NCBI GenBank assembly: GCA_964492185.1
Contig: CAZBJH010000001.1
Span: 1 to 64,000, forward strand
Direction: 5' to 3'
Source: JAFGSZ01 sp964492185
GTDB lineage: Bacteria; Bacteroidota; Bacteroidia; Bacteroidales; UBA10428
Length of the DNA stretch: 64,000 nt
A program made the translations under genes and the position numbers. The notes below the pieces were generated by a model, which was not told the origin of the DNA, ran no database searches, and saw only the letters and a list, made by a program, of their open reading frames with translations. Positions 17,134 to 27,359 of this stretch are shown here, piece by piece; positions within the stretch are counted from its first letter, which is position 1; every line of letters begins with the position of its first letter.

Positions 17134-18447
17134 ATGATAACCAATATAAAGAATAAGGTCATCAATATAGTTACTTTAGGCTGTTCAAAGAATTTGGTTG
17201 ATTCGGAGGTGCTTATGAAACAGTTGGATATAAATGGCTTTCAGGTAGTACATAATGATGATACAAAAGGGGCGGGGATCGTTATTATCAATACCTGCGG
17301 TTTTATTAAAGATGCTAAAGAGGAATCGATTAATACAATTTTACATTATATTAAAGCCAAACAACAGGGTATTATTGACTGGCTGATTGTTATGGGTTGC
17401 CTTTCCCAGCGTTACAGGGATGAACTCAGGGCTGAAATGCCCGAAGTCGATGAATATTTCGGGTCTGCAGACATTAGTTCGGTAGTCAGGTTTTTAGGTG
17501 CAGATTACAGGAAGGAACTGGTTGGAGAGAGACTTCTTACCACACCCTCGCATTATGCTTACCTTAAGATATCAGAAGGATGTGACCGAAGATGCTCATT
17601 TTGTGCTATTCCGCTAATGCGTGGCAGGCACCGTTCAAAAGCTATTGAAGATATTGAATATGAAGCTTGTAAACTGGCAGGTGGGGGTGTAAAGGAACTG
17701 ATCCTGATTGCCCAGGATCTGACTTATTATGGTGTTGATTTATACCACCGTCAGAAACTGTCAGAATTATTGAACCGATTATCTGATATAAGAGGGCTGG
17801 ACTGGATCAGGTTGCATTATGCTTACCCTGCAAATTTTCCCTTTGATATTCTTCCTGTGATCCGTGAAAGGGAAAATATCTGTAATTATATTGACATTCC
17901 TTTTCAGCATATCAGTGATAAGGTATTAAAATTAATGAAACGCCGGATAACGAAACAACAAATTTATGATCTTATTGAAAAAATTCGTTCGGAAATACCC
18001 GGTATTACACTAAGAACTACCTTAATGACAGGGCATCCGGGTGAGGATCAGGATGATTTTGACCAACTCAGGCAGTTCGTGTCACAGATTCAGTTCGATC
18101 GCTTGGGTGTATTTACATATTCACAGGAAGAAGATACCTGGTCGGCAAATAATTTATCTGACAACATACCTGAAAGGGAAAAGCAGAACAGGGCAAACCT
18201 GATCATGAAAATTCAGAATGAGATTTCGGCTGAGCTTAATGATAAAAAAACCGGTTCATTACTCAGTGTACTTATTGACAGGGTGGAAGGTGAATATTTT
18301 ATTGGTCGTACCGAAGCTGATTCACCTGAAGTTGATAATGAAGTATTGATTAGAAGAAATGAACAGCAAATAAAGACAGGTAAGTTCTATACGGTGAAAA
18401 TTACTTCAGCAATGGATTACGACCTCTATGGTGAAATTGTACAATAA
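17134..18447 (+). CDS. rimO: Ribosomal protein S12 methylthiotransferase RimO
   Basis: A 437-residue radical-SAM enzyme that adds a methylthio group to the conserved Asp of S12. The N-terminal UPF0004 domain carries three Cys (VTLGCSKNLVDSE, INTCGFI, MGCLSQRY). The radical-SAM cluster motif is SEGCDRRCSFCAIPLMRGRHRS, and the C terminus is a TRAM domain (VLIDRVEGEYFIGRTEADSPEVD). RimO rather than MiaB is indicated by GCSKNLVDSE and PLMRGRHRS. Confidence 0.95.
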   Translation: MITNIKNKVINIVTLGCSKNLVDSEVLMKQLDINGFQVVHNDDTKGAGIVIINTCGFIKDAKEESINTILHYIKAKQQGIIDWLIVMGCLSQRYRDELRAEMPEVDEYFGSADISSVVRFLGADYRKELVGERLLTTPSHYAYLKISEGCDRRCSFCAIPLMRGRHRSKAIEDIEYEACKLAGGGVKELILIAQDLTYYGVDLYHRQKLSELLNRLSDIRGLDWIRLHYAYPANFPFDILPVIRERENICNYIDIPFQHISDKVLKLMKRRITKQQIYDLIEKIRSEIPGITLRTTLMTGHPGEDQDDFDQLRQFVSQIQFDRLGVFTYSQEEDTWSANNLSDNIPEREKQNRANLIMKIQNEISAELNDKKTGSLLSVLIDRVEGEYFIGRTEADSPEVDNEVLIRRNEQQIKTGKFYTVKITSAMDYDLYGEIVQ

Positions 18448-18457
18448 AACCCCATAT

Positions 18458-18490
18458 AAAAAAAGCGAATGATTATCTCATCCGCTTTTT
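18458..18490. terminator. Bidirectional terminator between rimO and clpC
   Basis: AAAAAAAGCG-ATGA pairs with TCAT-CCGCTTTTT around a short loop. A- and T-runs on either side let it serve both convergent genes. Confidence 0.75.
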
Positions 18491-18522
18491 ATTTATTATT
18501 AAAACCTTAGTGTTTGTTTCAA

Positions 18523-21075
18523 TTATTCTTTAAGCATCTTACTTTCCTGTTCACTCTTTATAACCTTCATGGTTATTTCTTCATTCTTTTTGCTGAATCC
18601 TACAGAGATCGTATCGCCTTCCTTCAGATCGGACTTTATTATAATCTCAGCCATCGGATCCTCAAGATACTTCTGAATAGCCCGTTTAAGAGGACGTGCA
18701 CCAAACTGGATGTCATAGCCCTTTTCTGCAATATAATCTTTTGCAGCAGGTGTAAGCTTGATCTTGTAACCAAGATTAGTGATCCTTTCATATAATCCCT
18801 CCAGCTCAATATCAATGATTTTATGAATATTTTCACGTGTAAGAGTATTAAATAATACAACATCATCCAGCCGATTGAGAAATTCAGGGGCAAATGCCTT
18901 CTTTAATGCATTCTGTATTATGCTCCTGGCATAATCATTAGTTGATGTTTGTTTTGCTTTCGTTGTAAAACCGACCCCCTGGCCAAAATCCTTCAGTTGC
19001 CTTGTACCGATATTGGAGGTCATGATGACTATGGTATTTCTGAAGTCTACCTTGCGGCCAAGGCTATCTGTAAGCTGGCCTTCATCAAGAACCTGCAGTA
19101 AAATATGGTACACATCAGGATGAGCTTTTTCAATTTCATCAAGTAACACAACTGAATATGGCCTTCTGCGCACCTTTTCCGTAAGCTGCCCGCCTTCTTC
19201 GTATCCAACATAACCCGGAGGTGCACCAACCAGTCTAGATACAGAGAATTTCTCCATATACTCGCTCATATCAAGTCTGATAAGGTTTTCTGTTGAGTCA
19301 AACAGGTATTGGGCAAGGACTTTGGCAAGCTGGGTTTTTCCGACGCCTGTTGGTCCGAGGAAAATAAAAGTACCAATGGGTTTATTCGGATCCTTCAGGC
19401 CTGCCCTGTTACGCTGTATTGAACGTACTACTTTACCGATGGCATCTTCCTGGCCAACAACAAGGCCACTTATTTCAGTTTGCATTTTCAGTAGTCGGAC
19501 ACCTTCAGCCTGAGCGATTCGCTGTACTGGCACACCAGTCATCATGGCCACGACCTCTGCCACTTTTTCTTCATCCACAATCTCCCGGTTCCGGGCCAGT
19601 TCTTTTTCCCAACGAACCTTTTCTTCCTCAAGCATTTCAATTAACTCTTTTTCCTTGTCCCGGAAGCTGGCAGCTTTTTCAAAATTCTGGTTTTTAACTG
19701 CTTTGATTTTTTCTTTTTTTGTTTCTTCAACTTTTTTTTCGAGGTTCAGAATTGATTCAGGAACCACTATATTGGAAATATGCACCCTTGATCCTGATTC
19801 GTCAAGTGCATCAATAGCCTTATCCGGAAGATGCCTGTCGGATATATACCGGTTGGTAAGCTTCACGCAGGCATCAATCGCTTCAGGTGTGTAGATAACA
19901 TTATGATGATCTTCGTAGCGTTCTTTAATATTATTTAATATCTCAATGGTTTCGTGTGACGATGTCGGTTCAATCATCACTTTCTGGAACCGCCTTTCAA
20001 GTGCACCGTCCTTTTCAATGTGCTGCCTGTATTCATCGAGAGTTGTAGCACCTATACATTGTATATCACCACGTGCAAGTGCCGGTTTGAGCATGTTGGC
20101 CGCATCAAGTGAACCGGTAGCTCCACCGGCACCCACAATAGTATGGATCTCATCAATAAACAAAATGACATTTGTCGTTTTTGATAATTCGTTTAAAATT
20201 GCCTTCATGCGTTCCTCAAATTGCCCGCGATATTTGGTGCCTGCCACAATTGAGGCAAGGTCAAGTGTAACTACCCGTTTACCAAAGAGTACACGTGAAA
20301 CTTTACGCTGTATAATTCTCATGGCAAGCCCCTCCGCTATAGCGGATTTTCCTACGCCTGGTTCACCGATCAATATTGGGTTGTTTTTCTTCCTTCGGCT
20401 AAGTATTTGTGCCAATCGCTCAATTTCCCTTTCTCTTCCTATGATCGGGTCAAGCCTGTCTTCCTCAACAGCTTTTGTCAGGTCAATACCGAAATTATCC
20501 AATACGGGGGTTTCCGAAGCGGTTTTCTGACCTGATTCAGGACCTCCTGCTTTGCCGGTGCCGAATGTGCCGGCCGGATCATCTTCATCACTGGAGAATT
20601 CGGCTTTAGGACCTGCATCAGGAGTTTCGGTACGTCCCTGAAGATCATGTTCAAGTTCACGTTTTACCTTATTATAATTGATATAATGGTCTTCAAGTAC
20701 CTGCGTAATTGTACTGTTTTCGTCCTTGATCAGGGCCAGAAGCAAATGTCCGGTATCTATTGTGCTTTTCTTTAAAGCTTTGGCTTCAAGATAGACAAGC
20801 TTGAGTATTCGTTCGCTTGATTTCAATAAGGGAATATTGTCAGTATCCGTCAGTTTGATCGGTTTAGACTGGTGTAGTGTATTTTCAATATCCTTTCTTA
20901 GATCATACAGGTTAGCGCCCAGTGTGATCAGAACATCAATTGCAACACCTTCACCCTCACGCAGAATTCCCAGGAATAAATGTTCCGGCGCTATTTCAAG
21001 ATTGCCCAAACGTATAGCTTCCTCTTTGCTGTATGATAATACATCTTTTATCCGTTGTGAAAATTTTGCATCCAT
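18523..21075 (-). CDS. clpC: ClpC-type AAA+ ATPase, Clp protease regulatory subunit
   Basis: An 850-residue HSP100 unfoldase. The double Clp N-domain (SQRIKDVLSYSKEEAIRL; APEHLFLGILREGEG) is followed by a first AAA module (GEPGVGKSAIAEGLA, VILFIDEIHTIVGAG), a UVR motif (IKAVKNQNFEKAASFRDKE), a second AAA module (GPTGVGKTQLAKVLA, VVLLDEIEKAH) and a D2 small domain (GYDIQFGARPLKRAIQKYLE). The UVR motif and the lack of a long ClpB middle domain indicate ClpC, which feeds ClpP. No McsA/McsB neighbours are present. The minus-strand leader has AGGAGA 6 bp before the ATG, an unusually good Shine-Dalgarno for this phylum. Confidence 0.94.
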   Translation of the reverse strand: MDAKFSQRIKDVLSYSKEEAIRLGNLEIAPEHLFLGILREGEGVAIDVLITLGANLYDLRKDIENTLHQSKPIKLTDTDNIPLLKSSERILKLVYLEAKALKKSTIDTGHLLLALIKDENSTITQVLEDHYINYNKVKRELEHDLQGRTETPDAGPKAEFSSDEDDPAGTFGTGKAGGPESGQKTASETPVLDNFGIDLTKAVEEDRLDPIIGREREIERLAQILSRRKKNNPILIGEPGVGKSAIAEGLAMRIIQRKVSRVLFGKRVVTLDLASIVAGTKYRGQFEERMKAILNELSKTTNVILFIDEIHTIVGAGGATGSLDAANMLKPALARGDIQCIGATTLDEYRQHIEKDGALERRFQKVMIEPTSSHETIEILNNIKERYEDHHNVIYTPEAIDACVKLTNRYISDRHLPDKAIDALDESGSRVHISNIVVPESILNLEKKVEETKKEKIKAVKNQNFEKAASFRDKEKELIEMLEEEKVRWEKELARNREIVDEEKVAEVVAMMTGVPVQRIAQAEGVRLLKMQTEISGLVVGQEDAIGKVVRSIQRNRAGLKDPNKPIGTFIFLGPTGVGKTQLAKVLAQYLFDSTENLIRLDMSEYMEKFSVSRLVGAPPGYVGYEEGGQLTEKVRRRPYSVVLLDEIEKAHPDVYHILLQVLDEGQLTDSLGRKVDFRNTIVIMTSNIGTRQLKDFGQGVGFTTKAKQTSTNDYARSIIQNALKKAFAPEFLNRLDDVVLFNTLTRENIHKIIDIELEGLYERITNLGYKIKLTPAAKDYIAEKGYDIQFGARPLKRAIQKYLEDPMAEIIIKSDLKEGDTISVGFSKKNEEITMKVIKSEQESKMLKE

Positions 21076-21130
21076 ATTTCTCTCCTAATTATCTCATAAT
21101 AATGCATCATTCAAGTAAACTCAACCAGTG

Positions 21131-21138
21131 CAAATATA
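21131..21138 (-). promoter_or_regulatory. Candidate -7 box for clpC
   Basis: TATATTTG on the minus strand, 55 bp upstream of the clpC start; no clear -33 element. Confidence 0.4.
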
Positions 21139-21255
21139 CTAATAAAATAACAACGATTTATAAACATTGTTGTGTTAATAATTAACTCTGCAAATAGCTT
21201 ACCAAAACCGTTATAAATATCTACTTTAGTAGACTAATCTTTATTAAATTTAGTA

Positions 21256-21263
21256 TAAATTTG
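21256..21263 (+). promoter_or_regulatory. Candidate -7 box for gyrA
   Basis: TAAATTTG (TAnnTTTG) 34 bp upstream of the gyrA start codon; the -33 element is weak. Confidence 0.45.
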
Positions 21264-21297
21264 CCAATTCAAAAAATATTTACAGAACTTATTGAAA

Positions 21298-23796
21298 ATG
21301 TCTGAAAGAGAAAGAATAATTAAAATAAACATTGAAGAGGAGATGAAGTCGGCCTACATAGATTATTCTATGTCGGTAATTGTTTCAAGGGCACTGCCTG
21401 ATGTCAGGGATGGTCTGAAGCCTGTTCACAGGAGGGTATTATATGGTATGGCAGATCTTGGTGTTTTTTCCAACAGGTCATATAAAAAATCGGCCAGAAT
21501 AGTGGGAGAGGTACTTGGAAAATATCATCCGCATGGTGACAGTTCAGTATATGATGCTATGGTGAGAATGGCTCAGCAGTGGTCATTGCGTTATCCGCTG
21601 GTTAACGGTCAGGGTAACTTTGGTTCTATGGATGGTGATAGTCCGGCAGCTATGAGATACACTGAAGCCCGGTTAGCAAAGATCGCGGAGGAGACCCTCG
21701 CGGATATTGATAAAAATACTGTTGACTTTGCTTTGAATTTTGATGACACACTTGAAGAACCGCTGGTACTTCCTACACGTATCCCTACTTTGCTTGTAAA
21801 CGGGGCTTCCGGTATTGCCGTAGGTATGGCTACCAATATGCCTCCGCATAACCTGGTTGAAGTATGTGATGCCATTATGGCATATATTGATGATAATGAA
21901 ATTGACACACAGGGATTGATGCAATTTGTAAAGGCACCTGACTTTCCGACAGGTGGTATTATATACGGGTATAAAGGGGTGGAAGATGCATTCGAAACCG
22001 GTAAAGGCAGAATAGTAATGCGTGCCAAAACGGAAGTAGAGCTAACCAGTTCAGGCAGGGAAATGATCATAGTAACCGAAATACCTTACCAGGTAAATAA
22101 GGCAGATATGATCAAAAAGACAGCGGAACTGATCAATGAGAAAAAAATAGAAGGTGTATCCTATATCAATGATGAGTCGGACAGGAATGGGATGCGCATT
22201 GTGATCATTCTGAAAAAAGACGCCCAATCAGGTGTGGTTCTTAATAAACTATATAAATACACCCAGTTACAGACTACCTTTAATGTTAATAATATTGCAC
22301 TTGTAAAAGGTCGGCCGCGATTGCTGAATCTCAAACAGATTATAAAGTATTTTGTTGATCATCGGCATGAGGTTGTGATACGAAGAACCGAGTATGACCT
22401 GGAACAAGCAGAAAAAAGGGCTCATATTCTTGAGGGGATTCTTATCGCGCTTGACAATCTGGATGAAGTGATTGCATTGATTCGTGCGTCTAAAACTCCT
22501 GATGAAGCAAAGGAAGGCCTTATGAATGAATTCGGTCTGACAGAAGTACAGGCTAAAGCAATACTTGACATGAGATTGCATAGACTTACTGGTTTAGAAA
22601 GAGATAAAGTCAGGAGTGAATATGATGAATTACAAAAGACCATTGCTTTTTATAAAGAAATACTTGCTGACGAGGGACTTCGCATGAAGATCATAAAGGA
22701 TGAACTGACCGAGATCAGGGAAAAGTACGGTGACGAAAGAAGAACTGAGCTTGTTCCGGATGCCGAAGAGTTCAATCCTGAAGATTTTTATGCTGATGAT
22801 GATATGATTATCACCATATCACATATGGGTTATATAAAGCGGACACCGCTGACTGAATTCAAAACACAGCACCGTGGAGGAATAGGAGTGAAGGGTAGCA
22901 CAACTCGTGAAGAGGATTTTCTTGAGCATATGTTCCATGCTACCATGCATAATACCCTGTTGTTTTTTACAGAAAAAGGGAAATGTTTCTGGCTTAAAGT
23001 CTTTCAGATACCTGAGGGTATGCGAACATCAAAAGGACGTGCCATTCAAAACCTTGTACATATTGAACAGGATGATATGGTCAAAGCCTTTATTAATGTT
23101 AAAAGCCTGACTGATGAAGAATATCTGAAAGGACGGTACATTATTATGTGTACCCGGAAAGGAATCATCAAGAAAAGTCTTCTTGAATCGTATTCCAGAC
23201 CAAGACAAAATGGCATAAATGCAATTAATATCAAAGAAGGAGATAGTCTTTTACAAGCCAGACTGACCGACGGTAATAATGAGATACTTTTGGCTGTAAG
23301 ATCCGGTAAGGCCATCCGCTTTAGTGAAAAAACAGTCCGGCCCATGGGCAGAACAGCCTCCGGTGTTACCGGAATTCGTATGTCAATGAAAGAGGATGAA
23401 ATTGTCGGAATGGTTTGTATTAAGGATACTGAATCCACCATCCTTGTTGTTTCTGAAAAAGGTTATGGAAAACGTACGGCCATAGATGACTACAGGATCA
23501 CAAACAGGGGAGGAAAGGGAGTAAAGACTATTAATATTACTCCGAAAACCGGTCACCTGATATCAATTAAATCGGTAACCGACAGGGATGACCTGATGAT
23601 CATCAATAAAACAGGGATAACTATCAGACTGGCGATCTCGGATCTGCGTGTTATGGGAAGAGCCACACAGGGAGTAAGGCTTATCAACCTGCGAAGCGGG
23701 GATTCTATTGCTGCTGTGGCAAGTGTTGTAAGAACAAATGGTGATATTGAGGATCCTGAGAATATTTCTGATGAAGATAATGGATCAATTGAATAG
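21298..23796 (+). CDS. gyrA: DNA gyrase subunit A
   Basis: An 832-residue type IIA topoisomerase subunit. An ATG at 21298 gives MSERERIIKINIEEEMKSAY; the ORF's earlier TTG is unlikely. The quinolone region reads GKYHPHGDSSVYDAM with Ser82 and Asp86 intact, so no classical resistance change is seen. The catalytic Tyr121 is in AAMRYTEARL. The C-terminal beta-pinwheel follows with repeated I.S..GY.KR.-type blades; the GyrA-box equivalent is QHRGGIG, a variant of the classical motif. GyrA rather than ParC is favoured by the N-terminal signature and length. Confidence 0.93.
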   Translation: MSERERIIKINIEEEMKSAYIDYSMSVIVSRALPDVRDGLKPVHRRVLYGMADLGVFSNRSYKKSARIVGEVLGKYHPHGDSSVYDAMVRMAQQWSLRYPLVNGQGNFGSMDGDSPAAMRYTEARLAKIAEETLADIDKNTVDFALNFDDTLEEPLVLPTRIPTLLVNGASGIAVGMATNMPPHNLVEVCDAIMAYIDDNEIDTQGLMQFVKAPDFPTGGIIYGYKGVEDAFETGKGRIVMRAKTEVELTSSGREMIIVTEIPYQVNKADMIKKTAELINEKKIEGVSYINDESDRNGMRIVIILKKDAQSGVVLNKLYKYTQLQTTFNVNNIALVKGRPRLLNLKQIIKYFVDHRHEVVIRRTEYDLEQAEKRAHILEGILIALDNLDEVIALIRASKTPDEAKEGLMNEFGLTEVQAKAILDMRLHRLTGLERDKVRSEYDELQKTIAFYKEILADEGLRMKIIKDELTEIREKYGDERRTELVPDAEEFNPEDFYADDDMIITISHMGYIKRTPLTEFKTQHRGGIGVKGSTTREEDFLEHMFHATMHNTLLFFTEKGKCFWLKVFQIPEGMRTSKGRAIQNLVHIEQDDMVKAFINVKSLTDEEYLKGRYIIMCTRKGIIKKSLLESYSRPRQNGINAINIKEGDSLLQARLTDGNNEILLAVRSGKAIRFSEKTVRPMGRTASGVTGIRMSMKEDEIVGMVCIKDTESTILVVSEKGYGKRTAIDDYRITNRGGKGVKTINITPKTGHLISIKSVTDRDDLMIINKTGITIRLAISDLRVMGRATQGVRLINLRSGDSIAAVASVVRTNGDIEDPENISDEDNGSIE

Positions 23797-23921
23797 ATAA
23801 CTGAAAACAAGAAAGTTGTGATAATATGCCCCATATATAGTGGTTATCTTCAGTTATTACATGTTTTTTTGCACAAGAAAAATATTGAGGATTATTGAGG
23901 ATATGAATCGTTTCAATTTAT

Positions 23922-23929
23922 TATATTTG
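23922..23929 (+). promoter_or_regulatory. Candidate -7 box for the TPR gene
   Basis: TATATTTG 102 bp upstream of the start at 24032, followed by AT-rich sequence. No convincing -33 element is seen. Confidence 0.4.
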
Positions 23930-24031
23930 TAGCAAATCACAATAAAATACCTGTATATTACTTACTTTGAGGAACAGTTTTTGTGATTTCTTTTATTAGT
24001 ATTACGCGTTAACACATAAAAACAGCAAACA

Positions 24032-25366
24032 ATGAAACAGACAAGTCTGATAACAGTATTAATCTCTTTATTATTTGCATCAGTTACCTCAGCCCAGATT
24101 GAACAAGCAAACCTGTTAAACTACTCGCAGCTGGAAAGAAAGCTGGAAAAGAGCAACGAGGCGATTGAGCATCCGAGAAAGAGTCAGAAAGATAAAATAT
24201 GGCTATCAAGAGCTGAGCTGATGATGGATATTTTTGAAATTAACATTCAATATATCCGTGAAGGAATGACCGTTAATGAAGCAATAATCATGTTTGGTAA
24301 TCCTGAAGAAAAGAAAACCAGGTTAGAGGACGGCCAGAGCGTTGAGGATTATATTTATGAACGTGTTATATTGACTTTCAACGATGAAAAGGCTTTGATC
24401 GATTATAAAGAAACCGACAAGATACATGATAACCCTTTGCCACTGGCTAAAGAAGCCCTTGAAAAAGCCTATGAACTGGATGAAAAGGAAAGGCGGACGG
24501 ATGATATCAGGGAAGCACTTGGACGGCTAAAAATTCTTTTCGAGGAGAAGGCCATCAGGGAATTTTCCGATCAGGATTTTTCAGCATCGCTAAATAGTTT
24601 CGAAGAAATACTTGATATAAACAAAATGCCTGTTATGGGAAATGTTGTGGATACTATTATTTTCTACAACGCGGGAATGGCCGCGTCACGTGCTGATAAA
24701 TATGAAAGAGCCGTTAAGTATTATGAAAAAGCGAAAAAATACGAACATCCTGATCCCAATTTATACGTATTTCTTGAAAGCACCTATATGGCCCTGGAAG
24801 ATACAGCAAGTGCACTTGAGGTGTTGAAGGAAGGTTTTGAGAGATTTCCTGACAGCCAGGCTATTCTTATAGAACTGATCAATTATTATCTTACCAAGGG
24901 TATCGAGGATGAAGCGCTTGAATATCTGAGGATAGCCAGGGAGGATGATCCGGAAAATGTTTCTTACGTTTTCGCGGAAGCAACAATATATGATAGAATG
25001 GGGGAAACCGACAAAGCGGTAGAATTGTATGAGAAATGTATTGAGATGGATCCGGATTTTTTTAATGCATATTATAATCTGGGTGGAATGTATTATAACA
25101 AGGCAGTAACAATGTATGAAGAATCAAGTAATATTCTGGATGATGATGAGTATTTAAAAGCTCGTGCCAAAGCTGACAGTACACTGTTAAAGTCACTGCC
25201 TTATATGGAAGAGGCACATGAGATCCGTCCGGATGACATTGGAACGCTGGAAACCCTTAAAACATTGTATTATCGCTTAAAAATGCTGGATAAATTCGAT
25301 GAGATAAATGCAAAGCTTCAGGAATTAACAAAATCAACTACTGAAGAAGAAGAAGTGGAAGAATAA
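24032..25366 (+). CDS. Exported tetratricopeptide-repeat protein
   Basis: A 444-residue protein with a signal peptide (1-22, ending SVTSAQ). Residues about 50-120 are a helical N-terminal region with a short SmpA-like stretch (IREGMTVNEAIIMFGNPEEKK). From about 210 there are several TPR units: IFYNAGMAASRADKYERAVK, YVFLESTYMALEDTASALEV, YVFAEATIYDRMGETDKAVE and FFNAYYNLGGMYYNKAVTMY. The tail is acidic (EEEEVEE). It is a periplasmic scaffold of unknown partners. Confidence 0.8.
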   Translation: MKQTSLITVLISLLFASVTSAQIEQANLLNYSQLERKLEKSNEAIEHPRKSQKDKIWLSRAELMMDIFEINIQYIREGMTVNEAIIMFGNPEEKKTRLEDGQSVEDYIYERVILTFNDEKALIDYKETDKIHDNPLPLAKEALEKAYELDEKERRTDDIREALGRLKILFEEKAIREFSDQDFSASLNSFEEILDINKMPVMGNVVDTIIFYNAGMAASRADKYERAVKYYEKAKKYEHPDPNLYVFLESTYMALEDTASALEVLKEGFERFPDSQAILIELINYYLTKGIEDEALEYLRIAREDDPENVSYVFAEATIYDRMGETDKAVELYEKCIEMDPDFFNAYYNLGGMYYNKAVTMYEESSNILDDDEYLKARAKADSTLLKSLPYMEEAHEIRPDDIGTLETLKTLYYRLKMLDKFDEINAKLQELTKSTTEEEEVEE

Positions 25367-25386
25367 TAAGAAAAGTTTTATACCTT

Positions 25387-25423
25387 AAAAAAAGGAGGGA
25401 TAGTATTAAATTTCTCCTTTTTC
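25387..25423 (+). terminator. Rho-independent terminator after the TPR gene
   Basis: AAAAAAAGGAG and CTCCTTTTT flank a loop of about 15 bases, ending in a T-run. Confidence 0.7.
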
Positions 25424-25471
25424 TAAAAATAAGCTATTTAACATAATATTAATTATGGGACACATTAGGGA

Positions 25472-25721
25472 AATTACGTCCAGGTCTGCAAAGGCATGGT
25501 TAACATAAAATCAGTTATCGCGACTTAAGTCCGATAACGGTAACGATTTTATGTTAAAGTAATTTCCCGGCAATAAAAGCCTTGTATAAACAATTACATC
25601 CAGGCCTGCAAAGGCATGGTTAATATAAAATCAGTTATCGCGACTTAAGTCCGGTAACGGTAACGATTTTATGTTAAAGTAATTTCCCGGCAATAAAAGC
25701 CTTGTATAAACAATTACGTCC
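25472..25721. repeat. Two tandem copies of a 120-bp nested palindrome
   Basis: Copy 1 (25472-25591) and copy 2 (25592-25711) differ at only four bases; the first 10 bases of a third copy follow. Each contains nested inverted repeats: TAACATAAAATC against GATTTTATGTTA, GTTATCG against CGATAAC, and a centre GACTTAAGTC. In copy 1, GGGAAATTAC (25468-25477) and GTAATTTCCC (25559-25568) add outer arms. No ORF is present. The array lies between the TPR terminator and the 3' end of a CotH gene. Confidence 0.85.
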
Positions 25722-25731
25722 TTTCGGCCGG

Positions 25732-27348
25732 TCAATATCTGATCATCTTACCGGTATGAGCTGTATCCCCGTCAATAACCAGGGTATATAAAAACAGGTT
25801 TCCACTTTGTTTAAAAGCATCAGCTAAAATACTGAATTCATTATCACCCGCCATGAATTGTTTTGACTTGCAGATAATCTGTTTTCCCAACAAATCTTTA
25901 ATAATTAGCTCAACTTTAGCGTTTTCGGCAAGGTTAAACCTCACGGTTAACTTGTCAGTAAACGGGTTAGGATAAACTACAACATTTTTTTCTTTAAAAG
26001 ATCCTATAGTGGACATTTCATTTACGGAAACAGGTATAATCTTATTTATTTGACTATCCAGCCAGTAAAGACGGTCACTTACCCAGTTTTTCAGGTAATT
26101 AACCTCATTGTAATATGACCCGCCAATATAAGGATTAGGCCATACCCGTTTATCAAGAATATCAAATTTCTGAAAATTTCTTTGTTGGGCTTCAGTCAGT
26201 ACATTTGAGCATGAGTCAATAAACCCGAATATAGAATCCTGGCTGAATGAATTATTCCGAAGCTCGTCCCATCTATATTTCAGCTTGGTGTTAAAATAAG
26301 GGTCTTCCCTGAGTCTGTCCCACCAAAAAGGAATTTCATACCAGTCACCTGATCCAAGCCCGTCAGCTACCCAGCCATTTGTTTTGTCAGCATCAAAAAA
26401 ATCGCCGTTGCCAAACCCCAGGTTATAGTCCCACAAGGGGCTCATGTTTATTTTACCTCCTTTACTGTCTTTGTCTTTATGAAAATAAACACTGACACGA
26501 TAACCGTCCAGATCACGGCTTAGCTCACTGATAATGAAATAATCAATAAAAGAGATCACATCAATATAAGCACGGTAACCATTGACAGGATCCTTAAAGT
26601 CATTTCCATACAGGGCATATTCAAAATCGGTAATATGATCTTTAATATAAGTTCGTTGTTGAGGGGTCAGTTCGTCATATTTGGGATCCAGATAACTGAC
26701 AGGCACCTCCACACTTCCAGTCCGCCCCATAAAAGGTGATATCCAGCACCCTTCCCGGTGACGGTCTATTCGTAAAATATACCCGCCTGTAAGTTCATCA
26801 CCGGCATTATCACCTGGTAATAATTTTGCTATATCTACCCTGTTTTTATCTCTTTTGATTTTTTCAGTTAATAAATATACTCCCCTGTAATCCTTATTAA
26901 TAAATACTTCACAAAACCTGGTGCGCGGTGACCACCGGCCCTGTGTATTACCCAAATGATAAGCAAGTGCATTCCTCATCAAGGATTTATCTGAATACGG
27001 CCCGTGCAATACCCAGTCGTTCTCCTCCGGCATACCCAGTAGAGATACATTATTATTTGTTCCTGAATCTGTTCTGGTTTCCAGGCTGTAACTCTTTTTG
27101 TCGAACATTTGGGACGTATTTCCGCGTATTTCAATACCGATATATCCGTCGTACTCAAAAGAAGTATCGTAAATTGAATTAACCTTATCCCGGTTATTGA
27201 TAACCTGCATTAAAGCGGTTATTTTAGGTTCATCTACAATTGATTGTCCCTGGGTATTGATCAACATCAGTGGAATATCACTCTGTGTTTGAGGGGAAAT
27301 GCTTTGTGCAAACATCAGGCATAGAAAAAAAAATATGGAATATTTCAT
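25732..27348 (-). CDS. Secreted CotH-kinase-family protein with T9SS sorting domain (1)
   Basis: A 538-residue protein with a signal peptide (1-19). A CotH-like kinase domain spans about residues 60-400: GYIGIEIRGNTSQMFDKKSY, ENDWVLHGPYSDKSLMRNAL, YRGVYLLTEKIKRDKNRVDI and MSPLWDYNLGFGN, with DYN where other members have DFD. A type IX C-terminal sorting domain (about 455-538, VVVYPNPFTDKLTVRF ... GKMIRY) marks export to the cell surface. CotH proteins are atypical protein kinases; the substrates here are unknown. It lies 11 bp downstream of a methyltransferase gene, probably in one operon. Confidence 0.88.
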   Translation of the reverse strand: MKYSIFFFLCLMFAQSISPQTQSDIPLMLINTQGQSIVDEPKITALMQVINNRDKVNSIYDTSFEYDGYIGIEIRGNTSQMFDKKSYSLETRTDSGTNNNVSLLGMPEENDWVLHGPYSDKSLMRNALAYHLGNTQGRWSPRTRFCEVFINKDYRGVYLLTEKIKRDKNRVDIAKLLPGDNAGDELTGGYILRIDRHREGCWISPFMGRTGSVEVPVSYLDPKYDELTPQQRTYIKDHITDFEYALYGNDFKDPVNGYRAYIDVISFIDYFIISELSRDLDGYRVSVYFHKDKDSKGGKINMSPLWDYNLGFGNGDFFDADKTNGWVADGLGSGDWYEIPFWWDRLREDPYFNTKLKYRWDELRNNSFSQDSIFGFIDSCSNVLTEAQQRNFQKFDILDKRVWPNPYIGGSYYNEVNYLKNWVSDRLYWLDSQINKIIPVSVNEMSTIGSFKEKNVVVYPNPFTDKLTVRFNLAENAKVELIIKDLLGKQIICKSKQFMAGDNEFSILADAFKQSGNLFLYTLVIDGDTAHTGKMIRY

Positions 27349-27359
27349 TGAAAAAAAAT

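Noticed and set aside
21609..22070. Long ORFs antisense to gyrA (and similar ones antisense to clpC and ftsY)
   Set aside because: They lie opposite strongly conserved genes, lack recognisable domains and are expected shadows of codon use.
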